Below are positions 25,213 to 36,049 of a stretch of 64,000 nucleotides of DNA, piece by piece (the stretch's first letter is position 1; every line of letters starts with the position of its first letter). Below the pieces are notes generated by a model. The model searched no databases. It saw only the letters and a program-made list of their open reading frames with translations, and was not told where the DNA came from. The position numbers and the translations under genes are program-made. The DNA is from Cystobasidium ongulense (lineage: Eukaryota; Basidiomycota; Cystobasidiomycetes; Cystobasidiales; Cystobasidiaceae), in assembly GCA_022835595.1 (NCBI GenBank), contig BQUP01000008.1, positions 124,001-188,000 on the forward strand, given 5' to 3'.

Positions 25213-25393
25213 TACACTTGCACCTTCATTGTACAAGACTCGTGCACATAAAAGTGCGCTTCCATGGTCAAACTCTGATCAACCTGCTGTTTAGGCTACA
25301 ACAATATCACAATATTGGCTACATTCGGCTGTGTTGCAATCTCACAATATATCTAGTACAATGACATGGCTAGAGATGGATGAGAAAAGAAGT

Positions 25394-26284
25394 TCATTGG
25401 CTTGCTTGTTGATAGGCAGGCACAGGTGGTCCAGAAAACGCAATAGACGGCACAGATCGGGCAGGCTCTGCAAGGGTGCTATCCGTCCCCGCACGGTGCA
25501 GCACCATTCCCGACTGTGATAAGCTCGTCTCATAAGCAGGAGGCTGCTCCGATGTCCTGAGAACACCGAGGGAGAATCAGTCACCCAGACCAAGGCAGCT
25601 ACGTCAAAGGGGCGCACCTTGTAGAGATTCTCGCTACCTGTGCCGATGGCCTGGACATCCAAGATCTGGACGGGATTTGCGACATTGAAGAGCGTGTCTC
25701 GGGGACAGCGACAGCAGCGACGATTGGCCGAAGTGCTTCAGGAGGCTTATATCCTGGCAGATACCCGAGGCGGCCTTCCCAGTATTCGCCTGGTGCGTAT
25801 GGTCTTGCTCCGGGTGCCGCAGGCAGACGAGCCTTCTTCTTTTGGTAATGACGGCGAACAAGATGTACCACAAGCATGTTGCAAAGAATGAAGACAATGG
25901 CTGCATTTTTATTAGGAAACAGATAAGAAGATTTAGCCATTTCATCGTACACAAGGGCAACCGCATTAGGAGAAATGGGTTCGGCTCACCAGCGCCGACA
26001 TAAACCCACACTCTGGCGGTCCATCTGGCAATATATTTCAATGAGTAAAGGCGACAAGTTGGAGTCTTTTTGATCAGAAGTACTTACGATAGTCCGGTAC
26101 ACTACGTAGTAGAAAACGTAAGAGCAGGTGCGGATATTCAGCCCTGGAAACTTTGGTATGCTGGTGGACGAAAGACCTGGCGGTTTGCACTCACATGTCG
26201 GACGCCTTCTTCGTCCTTGGTGCATCCTGCTATAGCATTACCGATACACAGCGACAACGCAATGAAAAGAGCTCTGAGCTGCAT
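25394..26284 (-). CDS. Small signal-peptide/transmembrane protein with PPxY-like tail (model uncertain)
   Basis: Probable exons: 26195-26284, 26088-26150, 25990-26024, 25618-25900, 25394-25556. A signal peptide (MQLRALFIALSLCIGNAIAG) opens exon 1. Exon 4 reads as a membrane span and basic stop (AIVFILCNMLVVHLVRRHYQ) followed by a Pro/Tyr-rich tail (RPYAPGEYWEGRLGYLPGY). The last exon supplies SEQPPAYETSLSQSG, in which PPAY is a possible WW-domain ligand for a Rsp5-type ubiquitin ligase. Splice sites are good at each junction, but the lengths sum to 634, one base off, so at least one boundary of exons 2-3 is wrong or a base is missing. No orthologue recognised. A type I membrane adaptor for ubiquitylation is only a suggestion. 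Confidence 0.4.
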
Positions 26285-26708
26285 GTCGATCGCCTTCGCA
26301 CTCGCTATCTGATGTGCTTGATGCTTCGCTTGTTCAAATACTTCAGGCAAGGCTTTCTCCCTTGTGGAGCCTCTATCGGAGTTCTCCTGCCTTTGTGCGT
26401 AGAACAAAGCGCTGTTGGACTGCGTCGAGAGGAACAAGCATTCGAAGTCATGCTTGCTTACACGTCCACTTCTCCAATTTTGGTTGCACCGATCGCAATT
26501 GAAGTGCCGCAAACGACCGGTACATCAAAGGAAAGTCACTCCTATAGATGAATTTCGATTTCAGACCTCGCATGATTCATTATACATATACTGAGTACAG
26601 CGCTGCCTGATCGGCGTTATGTGCGCTTTACGATGTATACTACAACGACAGAAACTGCAACTTCTGAATATCTCGTGCCCAGTTGAGACTCACAACACGA
26701 TACTCGCA
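26285..26708. other. Intergenic region
   Basis: About 420 bp. It contains the upstream region of the small membrane protein gene and the 3' end of the Pop4 gene. No gene found. Confidence 0.4.
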
Positions 26709-27906
26709 TCAAAAGTCTAGACCTTTAGCTCCCTTAGCCTTGAACTTCCTGCTTGCTCTGTCTGCGCTTCTGAATGCAAAGTTGAATCCATGCAGCTCAA
26801 ACCGGAGATCTTTCAGCTTGCCACTCTGGTCTGCCTGTAGGGGAAGCGAAAATGTGAAGGTGACATTGCTTTTCGGGACCACTGATTTCCTAAGATTAGA
26901 ATGTGTAATGCCACATGCAATCTGGACTGACTTACCTTTCACCAGGTTGCGAGGCGTAACAATCCGAAAGGTGCCTTCGGTTTCTTGGGCAACGATGCCA
27001 CTTATACCAACCAAAGACGGATGCTTGGCCTTGGTCACTTCGGTCCACCAAGATGCACACAGATCAGAAACGCTTTTGGGGCCAAACGCCAGACTGCTCA
27101 CCCTCTACATCGCATCCATGGAAGTCAGCCTTGACCAGCTTACTCTGCCACATCTGCATCTGATGTAAACTGATGGCTTCGGTTGCTCCTTGTATAGGTG
27201 CTTGCGTCTCGGTTGTCTTCTGCTGACTGACCTCGGGAACATCTAGTGGCATTGACGAGGAGCCTTCGACATCAGCGGCTGGATTCGTAGCTACGCCAGC
27301 TGGTGTGGCTGTTACTTCTGTATCCTTCCTCAGATCAAGGTTGAGGAGTTCTGATATATAGCCTAGCCATAGTCTGTGTAAGGGACGCAGAAGCTCGTAG
27401 CTAATATGTAGCCAATAGTAAGCACCATCATTATTCTGAGTAACTTCGCTTTTCGCCACTCACTTTGCTTGACCTTTCAGAAGCGGCCGACTTGTAGCAA
27501 AGCCTCCAGCAGGTATGGGACCGAGGTCTGATTTGACAAGCCTACCACTGCGTCTTCTCTTGTTGGCGACCTTTTGCTTTTTACGCTCCGAGCGAGCCTT
27601 CTCCTTCTCTTGCGCCGTACGATCAGACTCTTTGGCAGGATTGATGAGCGTTAGAGGCCGCTGGCTCAACTTTGATGGTACTGAGGACCTAGCAGGAATC
27701 GGCACCAGTCCTGTCAGATCTCGCGGTGGACGTTCAGCTGGAGACTGGCCCAACTGCGTGGCTTTAGAGCGTGCAGCACTTGCGGGTTGCAGCTGGCAAT
27801 TTAGGTCGACATGTCAGTAATCTTCAAGACTGCCTGGCACTATAGCTTCACTAACCTTTTTGCGCAGCGAAGGAGGGAGCTCTGCATAGATATCAACTAA
27901 AGCCAT
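26709..27906 (-). CDS. POP4: Ribonuclease P/MRP protein subunit Pop4 (Rpp29)
   Basis: Five exons: 27856-27906, 27464-27792, 27102-27373, 26936-27037, 26709-26881; 308 residues. It is a core protein of RNase P (tRNA 5' processing) and RNase MRP (rRNA processing) in the nucleus. The conserved Rpp29 fold is in the C-terminal half: KLVKADFHGCDVEV, HPSLVGISGIVAQETEGTF, RIVTPRNLVKVVPKSNVTFTF without the intron, and GFNFAFRSADRASRKFKAKG. A basic stretch (QKVANKRRRSGRLVK) near residue 100 probably contacts RNA or serves as a nuclear signal. The 3' splice site of intron 4 was placed at the second of two AGs because it restores the family sequence VKVVPKSN. Its length is close to yeast Pop4 (279). Confidence 0.93.
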
Positions 27907-28036
27907 GGTCCATGAGGCGGTCGACAAGACACAACCAGCGAGCGAGCTGCAAACGTGATCGAGGCTCTGGAATCCCACATCTCTTTGACATGCATCTTCT
28001 GCATAGCTACAACTTCGCCGACCGACTGTTCTCAAG

Positions 28037-29711
28037 ATGTGGACGAATACGCCATTGTCTGGCATCAAAGTTGTCGAGTTCGCGGGATTAGCGCCAGCCC
28101 CGTTCGCTGGAAGTGAGCTTCGCTCACCGCAGGAACCGGCATTTCGGCACGCGACTGTCCACTGACATGACTTTCATAGTGGTCCTTGCCGACTTTGGCG
28201 CTGAGTAGGTATCGTCATTCTCAATAAACCCTTTTGCCAATGCTTTGCTTTCCAGTGTCATTCGCATCGACAGGCCAGGCAGCGGAGAGTCGACTGACAT
28301 CTTAGCTAGGTATGCCAACTATTCCGAAGTAGTCAATGAGACCGGATACTTATGGTTCCTTGACAGAGGGAAGCGCTCAATAAGCGTTTCTGCTAAAACA
28401 AAAGCTGGCAGAGGCATCATCACAAGGCTCATACAGCAAAGCGACGTGCTCATAGATCCCTTCCGGCCTGGCGTGTTAGAGAAGCTTGGATTTGGACCCG
28501 ATGAAATGCTCAAGCTCAACCCGAGACTCGTGTATGCACGGATGTATGGCTTTGAGAAGGACTCAAAGTATGCAGATATGGCAGGGCATGACATCAACTA
28601 CACCGCGTTGAGCGGTGTACTGTCGGCAAGTACTTCATTCCTTTGCCGTTCTATCACGTGCCCGAAGCGAGACGCTCATATTCTCTGTAGTTGCTCGGAC
28701 GCAAGGGAGAGAAGCCAAGTATCCCTCTGAACATCCTTGCTGGTCAGTACAATTGCGCTCAAATCACCTGCGTAGCTGACATGTTTGCATCTCAGATTTT
28801 GCAGGAGGTGGTATAATGTGCGCCGTGGGCATTTTGTTAGCTTTGATGGAACGTACAAAGAGCAAACAGGGACAGGTGGTCAACACAGATATGGTGGGTG
28901 CTTATAGCTATACCCGTGGATGTATAGATGACGTTTCTTACTGTTCAAAAGGTTTCTGGGTTACGCTATATCGCCAGTTTTTCGTTGATTATGAAATCTG
29001 CTGCTGAAGGCGTTCTAAGCAAGCATGCCGATCTCCTTGTTTTAGATGGTAGCCTACCGTGTAAGTATCATCCAATTAGATCAGAGCTCATTTTGCTGAT
29101 GTCCGGATTCAGATTATACCATTTATGAGACAAAGGACGGCAAGCATATTACTGTGGGGGCACTGGAATCGCGATTCTATGCTACTTTCATGTAAGTGTC
29201 AAGTATTTTGGACTCGAAAATATCCTCATGGGAGTGAGCTGAAACGACATATCCTCCCAGCAAAACCCTGCACAGCGCACTTCAAGCTAGTGGTGCCCGC
29301 GATAAGAATGGACAATTCCTACACCAAACGATACCAGCAGTAGAAGACCAGTACATAGGCTCAAAATGGCCAGCGCTGCGGGAGTTCTTGACAGAAGCTT
29401 TCTTAACGCATACACGGGATGAATGGGAACAGACCTTCCTAAATACAGATAGCTGCGTCGCGCCAGTTCTAGAGCCAGTAGAAGTACAAGGTCAATCTGG
29501 CTCTCCGATCCCCAAGCCAGCACCACATTTGAATCGTACATCAGCTATAGTGCCCCTTGCCACGATAAGTGCCCAGGTCGTTATGCCTGGCGGGGATACA
29601 GTGTCGGTTTTACGAGAGATTGGACTATCGCAAACGGAAATGAATGCGTTGCATGCGTCTGGAGACATAGAAATTTCACCGAAGGATAGAACGAGGTCCT
29701 CGAAGCTATAG
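28037..29711 (+). CDS. CoA-transferase family III protein, alpha-methylacyl-CoA racemase-like, peroxisomal
   Basis: Eight exons: 28037-28112, 28180-28204, 28256-28625, 28691-28742, 28796-28893, 28952-29060, 29113-29191, 29261-29711; 419 residues. AMACR inverts the 2-methyl stereocentre of branched acyl-CoA so that it can enter beta-oxidation. Family motifs are LSGIKVVEFAGLAPAPFAGM at the N-terminus, LADFGAEVIRID-like sequence (here GADVIRIDRPGSGES), the catalytic-histidine segment MAGHDINYTALSG, and LADFAGGGIMCAVGILLAL with the catalytic aspartate. The C-terminus SSKL is a canonical PTS1, so the enzyme should be peroxisomal. Intron 3 (28626-28690) has a GC-AG boundary (donor GCAAGT). The start WTNTPLSG places the conserved N-terminus correctly. 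The first ATG overlaps the promoter of the divergent Pop4 gene only 130 bp away. Another family III CoA transferase activity cannot be excluded. Confidence 0.93.
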
Positions 29712-30175
29712 TCAAGAGGTATATTGTGTGTAAGCTCATTTAATTCTTGGACCGGACCGTCAAGGAGTCACGTGCAAAAATACGTCTTGCCCTTTCTCTG
29801 CTTGCTGCGGTGGTTCGGCTATCTCGACAAGTCGCAGACCAATTGATTAATTGCACAAACTCAAACTCCCGTAGACTATGCCATTCTTTCTGATTCGCCA
29901 AAGGTAAGATGGCCATGGTTGAAGCTGCCTCGAAATGTTTGTCTACGTCCAGTCTAAAGAATAAAAAGATACATCCCCGACCACAGTATCGCCGAGGATA
30001 TTTGTGGCTTGTAGATGGCATGGTTATTGTGGATTTATAGTCCCCCCTGCACGTGAGCCGAGTGTGCGGACTTTGTCGAGACCTTCACGCGCACTGCGCC
30101 GCATTGTCGGGTTGCATCAGGTTCAGCTTTACACGCTTTCACTTCCGCCCACTAAAACATCACCACTTAGGCAGC
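29712..30175. promoter_or_regulatory. Region upstream of the SPT small subunit gene
   Basis: About 460 bp between two plus-strand genes. No gene found. The last 100 bases are C-rich and form the likely leader of the downstream gene. Confidence 0.4.
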
Positions 30176-30770
30176 ATGGCTCGCAAGAAGCAGCCCACCA
30201 AACGAGCATTGTCACCGAGCGGCAGCGGTGCCGTCTCACCCACCTCTGCTACATCTCCAATGGCTCCTACTGTAGCCCTTCCACGCAACGTACAAGCGAT
30301 TGGCGATGGTAACACGGCCCCTCCGATAAGCCCCAACGATTACTTCACGTCTGATAAGCCAGACTATAGGATGCCGAAGATTACAGAACCTCTGGAATAC
30401 CTGACAGTGCTGTGGAGGCGTTACGAGGCTACGTTTGCAATCTCAATGTTTGAAACGGTGCGTGATCGGGCTTCCAACAAACAGCATGGACACTTCTGGC
30501 TAGTAAGCTGACCGACGCTTTGGTTCAAATCGCAGTGGGAAAGTGTACTGCTGCGTACGTTGTGGATCTATTCCGAATTCTTCTGCTGGTGCATCCTCTT
30601 GTCTCGAAGACCCGTGCTGATTCTGTCTTCCTTCCACAGACTCGATGCTTCTTGTTCTCTCGTACGGCATATACTGGGCATCCACATCATACCTCCCTAA
30701 CCACATGCGAGTGATAGCACATCGTGCGAAGTACTACTGGTTCGGTACTGAAGAGTCGGGTCCGTGGTGA
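30176..30770 (+). CDS. Small subunit of serine palmitoyltransferase (ssSPT-like)
   Basis: Three exons: 30176-30457, 30536-30554, 30640-30770; 143 residues. ssSPTs bind and stimulate the Lcb1/Lcb2 heterodimer in the ER, raising the rate of long-chain base synthesis. The C-terminal 70 residues match the family pattern seen in human SPTSSA (LEPWERTVFNSML...): here SMFETWESVLLHSMLLVLSY, then GIYWASTSYLPNHMRVI and RAKYYWFG. The sequence is assembled only when the 19-nt middle exon is used; its GTACGT donor and TTCCACAG acceptor give the correct frame. The first 85 residues are an extra Ser/Pro/Thr-rich tail (RALSPSGSGAVSPTSATSP) that could be phosphorylated. The assignment rests on pattern and one hydrophobic segment, since the family is short. 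Confidence 0.82.
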
Positions 30771-31522
30771 AGCCCACGATCTATCCAGCTTGTTTTCATC
30801 AGACAGCTTGTTTCGTCTATAACCTGTATCCTGTAGTCAAGCAGTGCAGTCCATGTATTCAACACAATATATGTTTGTGAATTTGGATGTAAAAGGTGAT
30901 CTCCCAGGAAGTATGACCCTGTAGCTCCGTATCTGCACCATGACTGAAGGAGTGCCAATCCCCATTGTTCAGATTTACAAAATGAGCTGATACTGAAGTG
31001 CTCGAAACTTAGAAAGGCTAATATCATTTGTAATAACTGTATCCTGCATTGAACGGACCACATTAGCCTAGCATGGCTGAAGGCGGACGACAATAGCGGG
31101 AGTCTATGCATATCGACTTTCACCTACTCTCTTCAAATTCAGCAGATGCGCTAAGAACGTCCGGCAACGACAATGAACACGAATGTCGGAAGCGTGTCGG
31201 TACCGTGGGTGCTTCGTCTTTGGTCTAAGTAATGTGAGATGAACCCGATAGATCTTCACAAGTACGAAGGCGGGGTCGAGGGTAGGTACCCATGCAGCTG
31301 ATCTCAAGTAACATTGCGTAAGAGCATTCAAGATGACGACTCCGTTCGCAAGAGCACTCAAGTATTACCACAGCTTGAAATAAAATACGTAGGATGCTCG
31401 CAGCCTGAATAGTTTGTCTCTTTCGGCCGGTGCTCTGATACGGTGGTGGCAAATAGACTTTTCTCCAAAAGAGTCTCGGGGTGCAGCTGAGCCAGATGAT
31501 AGGCAAGAGGAGCAAAAGAAAT
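30771..31522. other. Intergenic region
   Basis: About 750 bp between the SPT small subunit gene and tRNA-Lys. Short open frames on both strands look non-coding. Nothing else seen. Confidence 0.4.
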
Positions 31523-31595
31523 AGCCCAACGTGGGGCTCGAACCCACGACAATCAGATTAAGAGTCTGATGCTCTACCGACTGAGCTAGCCGGGC
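31523..31595 (-). tRNA. tRNA-Lys (anticodon CTT)
   Basis: A 73-nt cloverleaf on the minus strand, without an intron. Acceptor stem GCCCGGC pairs with GTTGGGC (two G-U pairs). The D arm holds the A box TAGCTCAGTCGG, the anticodon loop is CTCTTAA with CTT, and the T arm carries the B box GGTTCGAGCCC. The discriminator base is T. CCA is not encoded, as usual in eukaryotes. Reads codon AAG, which is the preferred Lys codon in the genes here. Confidence 0.97.
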
Positions 31596-32219
31596 GTTTG
31601 TATTTGATGACGGGAAGCCTCCCAAACGCATCCAGATCGCCCTACCATCGGTCATGTCGCAAATCTTGTTCTCGGCAAAACAGGGATGTAGACAGGGATG
31701 CACAGTTCTCAGCAAACATTTAAAGCTCCCTCAGTCACGGTGTAGTGCTCTTGGAAGGTCTTGTTCGCAATTCTACCTTGCACAATATTCCGGACAGACT
31801 TTGGAAGAAAACCAGCCATTGCAGCGCAAGAGGCATAGGGGGTGGCTTGTAGTCGATCCAACAGCTTTTGAGCTTCTTGAAAAACCAATTTATATCTACC
31901 TGCGACCATCTGTGCCCGAGCTATGAGTATCAAAAAATTGTAAAATTTCCAAGCGAACACGTGATCGATTTATTTTTCCATCTGACAGTCTGTAGGTCGC
32001 ACACGTGCTGCAAACTTGCTAACGACCCTTCAAGATCCGAAGCAATGAGCGTGAATGGAAGACCATGATCAATAGCACTGGAGGACGTAGGTAACACGCA
32101 ACCACCGTAGGCAAGACGTTCGAGGGTGACATGTAAGACTGAGGACTTCTTCTATTCTAATATGTTCAAACTGCTAAAGCTACATGCGTTACGGAATGAT
32201 AACGACATTCTATGTGAAT
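31596..32219. other. Intergenic region
   Basis: About 620 bp between tRNA-Lys and the 3' end of the Vps62-like gene. No gene found. Confidence 0.4.
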
Positions 32220-33726
32220 CTATGCGAAAGTAAACAAAGCAGACAAGCATAAGAGTGTTATAGCAGAAAGAGAACTTGAAGAGAGGTAGAGGGTCTTCTC
32301 TGCATTACTGTTACTCGAACGAACTTCGTTTGCCTGGAGGGCATCGGAAGTCGGCAGGGTGGTATTGGCCTGACAGTCACTCTTTATGCAAATCCAAGTG
32401 CGCGAAAGGCCTTTGCTTGGATCGACTGGACCGGTGGCACCGTCGGACCACGCCTCCTGCCCGAAGACAATCTGCTGATCTGGGTTATCACTTCGCAAAG
32501 CCTGGTTGCCCCATTTGCCTTCTTGCTTTAGATAGCCATTGTTGGGCACGCGACCCCATGTGCTGGCTCTTGTACCATTTGCGTTTACGAAACCACCATT
32601 TCCACTCCACCAGTAGCTGTAAGGTGAGCATATTCAGCCTGTGATGACGCGGGCCGTTCTCAGCTTTAGTGGCTAACTCACCCGTTGTAATTCAAGACTG
32701 GATCCCAGCGTGGACCAGCGGCTGTAGTGTCATCGATAAGCCCCACGAGTCCAGTGACAAGGTCGAATGTCCCGGCTACTGGATAATTGGCGTGACCACC
32801 GATGGCTGAATATGCGACTGGACGTTGACCGTCCTTTTGCATGGCATCGAATGTATAGGCCGTTCCGTCTTCGTGTTGAGAAAGGAAGACATATCTGGGC
32901 TCTCCGCTGTAGAAGCGGATCATTATGTGCTCAATGTCGGATATCTGACCAACAAAAACACGCGTCAGCAATGTTTACGATCCGAAAGCAGCATGCCGGG
33001 CTCACATGATTACCGTACGACTGTCCACCGACGTTGTTTCCATCGTTGAAGCTATAGAAGAGGAAGTAGAAGACGTCCACTACGCCAGGCTCGATAGCTT
33101 CGGTTTTATTGACAGCGATAACGGTGACATTGCCACCGGAGAAACCTGTGGAATCAGGTTTACCGTAGTTGGAGTAATACCATTCTGGTCTAGGTTCTTG
33201 TGCAGGATTGTCGACCGACAGATAGTAGTATGGATTGTTGACAAAGTCCATATTCTCCAGCGTCAAGGGCCTTGGAATATTGTTTAGTGGATTGTAATCC
33301 ATCCATGGCACGGTATTGTCTGAGAGACCGTGCAACACAACCGTCAGATGAGGTTCTGCATTGTGCGTGGAGGGTACAGAGCTTGGGCTTACTTAGATGG
33401 ACGTCTAACGAGCTTGGAAAGTAGCTCTCGTTCGTGTGCAAATAGACTATTGGCGCATAAGTGAGGGCGTAATCTGGAATATCTGGATCTCTTGGGGCAT
33501 TGATGGGCACGTCGGAATTGTCTGGGTAATCTGTAGGATTCGCATCTGGTACGACGATGCTGCTTGTGGGAGTCCCAGACCTAGTGCTTGACCGTTGGCT
33601 GCTCGAGCTCCCAGACCGAGAACTTGAACTGCTGCCACTCGGTGCTTGTGGAAGAGCAGCAGCGCAACCGAGCAGACCCAAAGTAGCGAGTGAGAGAGCT
33701 GCTTGTTTGCAGCTGCACACAAGCAT
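32220..33726 (-). CDS. Vps62/Tda6-like secreted protein with GPI-type C-terminus
   Basis: Four exons: 33393-33726, 33006-33355, 32682-32944, 32220-32616; 447 residues. An N-terminal signal (ALSLATLGLLGCAAALPQAP) is followed by a Ser/Arg linker. The Vps62 domain is seen in YAPIVYLHTNESYFPSSLDV, YGNHISDIEHIMIRFYSGEP, GGHANYPVAGTFDLV and VLNYNGYWWSGNGGF. The end is Ser-rich and hydrophobic (SSLSAITLLCLSALFTFA), as for GPI attachment. Yeast Vps62 was linked to cytoplasm-to-vacuole sorting, but its biochemical role is unknown. The first intron (33356-33392) is only 37 nt, the shortest inferred here; frame and family sequence require it. Lengths sum to a multiple of three. Confidence 0.9.
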
Positions 33727-34330
33727 ACTCGGTTACGAATAGAGTGTTGAGGTCGACTGGGAAGATGCTTCTTGGACGATCTCAGCAGATCCTAATCTGG
33801 ACTGATATCGACAGCTTTCCTGCTGGCAGCTGGCTGGCGTTGTTGATAAGCCCACTCGGCTGCTGCTGGCACTCGGATCCAGGCAGACTCTGTTGGGCAC
33901 AGCTGTGGTGTAGTAGGGAAACAGGAGGAAAGCTGCGTCTCACCTTTCTGAGGGAATACGACCGACCTGACAGACCGATTCTGACTCTTTTAAAGTGCGC
34001 TGAGAAATGGGAGCAAAAAAATACTGGTGGCGACGACGTCAGCGAGCGCACCGAAAGTTGAAACTGCTTGACAATTCCCACCACTTTACGACAGTACAGC
34101 TATAACACCACCTATTGATTGGAACCCAGATTACCGTCCCCATCTCGCGCGGCCAGTAAAGCTGTTAAACGCAATCCGAAATTTGGTTGTGGCAAACTCC
34201 AGAGTCAGACCGACACTTTGGGCCATGCTGTGTGCATTGCATTGAGGCCTACCAGCTTAAAAGCTCAACAAGTAGGTACGTTACGAGAAGACTGATCTAT
34301 TCTCTTCATACAGCTCCTAATGCCTAATCC
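33727..34330. promoter_or_regulatory. Region upstream of the Vps62-like gene
   Basis: About 600 bp between two minus-strand genes: 3' end of the MaoC hydratase gene and promoter of the Vps62-like gene. No gene found. Confidence 0.4.
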
Positions 34331-35801
34331 CTATAGCTTGCTGTTTGGTGATTCAGCGGATACAAGTGCACAACCTGCCAAGCTCCACTTTCCAGTCTCT
34401 TTAATCTGCTGGGCAAAGTCGACTTGGATATTGCCATCCTTCGCTTTCTGGGTCCAGATATGCGTTAAGAGAGTTTGCCCTGGTAGGACTGGGCTGGTGA
34501 AGCGTCCGCCCATTTCCAGCAGTCTGGAACCGTCTCCCTTGGCGACATGCCTAACAATTGCTCGGGCAGCCTGCAACGCGAAATGCATGATTAGCTTCTG
34601 TTTCCTTTACAATGGCCTCACTTTACTTACGATGCCATAGAAGCAAAGTCCATGAAGAATCACACCGCCGAAGCCTAGCTTCTTGCCAACGGATGGATCA
34701 ATCTGCTCGCAAGAAACTTGCGTTGTCAGAATAGCCCGACATGCTCAGACGAAGTGACTTACATGTAGTGGGTTATAATCACTGTGAATGCATAACATCA
34801 GCGTCAAACTATACCGCAAATAGAGGATTTACCCTAAGTTTGCTAGACTTACCCAGACAGTCTGTAAACTAAGGCTTGTTCCTTCGTAGTCACATCTTCA
34901 GCTACGTAGTCTGGATCTTTTGCAGGAGGTGTCTTCTTCGTCTGGATTGACAACTTGGGAGAAACCGACTTGGAGAAGCCGCCTAAGTCGAATTTGCCAA
35001 AATTGTAGCTCGCGCTGACCATATGGCAGTATTCTGTGCCTTTTCCATCTCTAAGAAGCGGAAGACATTGAGTAAAACAATCATAGCAAGTGCGTACTAA
35101 AACTCACACGAGGGTAGAGGTGCTTTCGATGATTAAGCCCTTGCCTGAAGGCCGGCGCAGTCAGTACCAGAGGATCACTACTTAGTTCCCTAGTTCTAGC
35201 TTTGACAATCGCACGCACCCTTGTCGTGTACACCGCTGGTACTGCGAAGCAGTTTCCAGCCATCTTCTGGTCGGGCTTCTTGAGGGAGAGGGCGCAAAAT
35301 TTTGATAGATTGCTCGGCGTGAACGACCCTGCATCCAAGGCGTCAGAATGGAGATGCAGCACGGCACTGTATGAAGACCGTACTTGTTAGGATCAAGCTG
35401 TGGCATGCCAGGCGGGGCATCTCCAGCTCGGCCTTTCAAACTCTCAGCGAAGTTGACCACATCTTGGGAATTGCCCTCTAGTTACGCGATGTCCATACAA
35501 GCGTTAGTCTGCGGGTGGTTATTGGGAACTGAGGACCGTATACCTACTAAAGCCGGTGACAAGCGGATAAGTAGGGAATGGCTTCCAGTTCTTGCCGAGC
35601 TCAAAAGTCAAGTCGAGCTCATCGTACTTTGCACCAATGCCAGCCTATCCAGTACGCGCATCAGCAATTGAGCCCCGCTTCATCAAGCCGATGGCGGGTG
35701 ATCGGGGTTCTCACAACGTAGAGAAGCAGGTCGCGCTGGTTCCAGGTAACGTCCAGAGGAGCTGCCTTGTGGCCAACAGCCTTGCTGATTTCAGGTGCCA
35801 T
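34331..35801 (-). CDS. MaoC-like (R)-specific enoyl-CoA hydratase 2, peroxisomal
   Basis: Nine exons: 35715-35801, 35548-35644, 35384-35477, 35219-35328, 35108-35144, 34853-35050, 34763-34781, 34631-34702, 34331-34570; 317 residues. It should hydrate trans-2-enoyl-CoA to (3R)-hydroxyacyl-CoA in beta-oxidation. The N-terminal half hot-dog fold begins YDELDLTFELGKNWKPFPTY and includes KVVHAEQSIKILRPLPQ. The catalytic MaoC motif is in the C-terminal fold: YRLSGDYNPLHIDPSVGKK (Asp and His of the D-x-N-P-x-H core), then GGVILHGLCFYGI. The C-terminus NSKL is a PTS1. In most fungi this activity is the C-terminal part of the multifunctional enzyme Fox2; here it is a free-standing protein. The 19-nt exon 34763-34781 encodes part of the catalytic motif. 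Confidence 0.95.
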
Positions 35802-36049
35802 GATTCGCGTCTTGGATTATTCGGGGTTGGGGGCAGATAGAAGAGAGGCACAAAAGCAGCCGGCCTTTTCATCAGCCGGGCAGGGCGGAGCACCTTCTTT
35901 CTCATTATTAGCAACTTAAAAGCCGCAATAACGTCCAGATTTCTGTAAACTGCAAATCAAGACGTGGCTATCATTCTATTGGAAAAACAATATCAGTGTC
36001 TCACTCTGCGCACAACAGTCCGTGAACAAGAAACCGAACTTGATCGACT

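Noticed and set aside
28319-28597. Minus-strand open frame inside the CoA-transferase gene
   Set aside because: Shadow of exon 3 of the real gene on the other strand.
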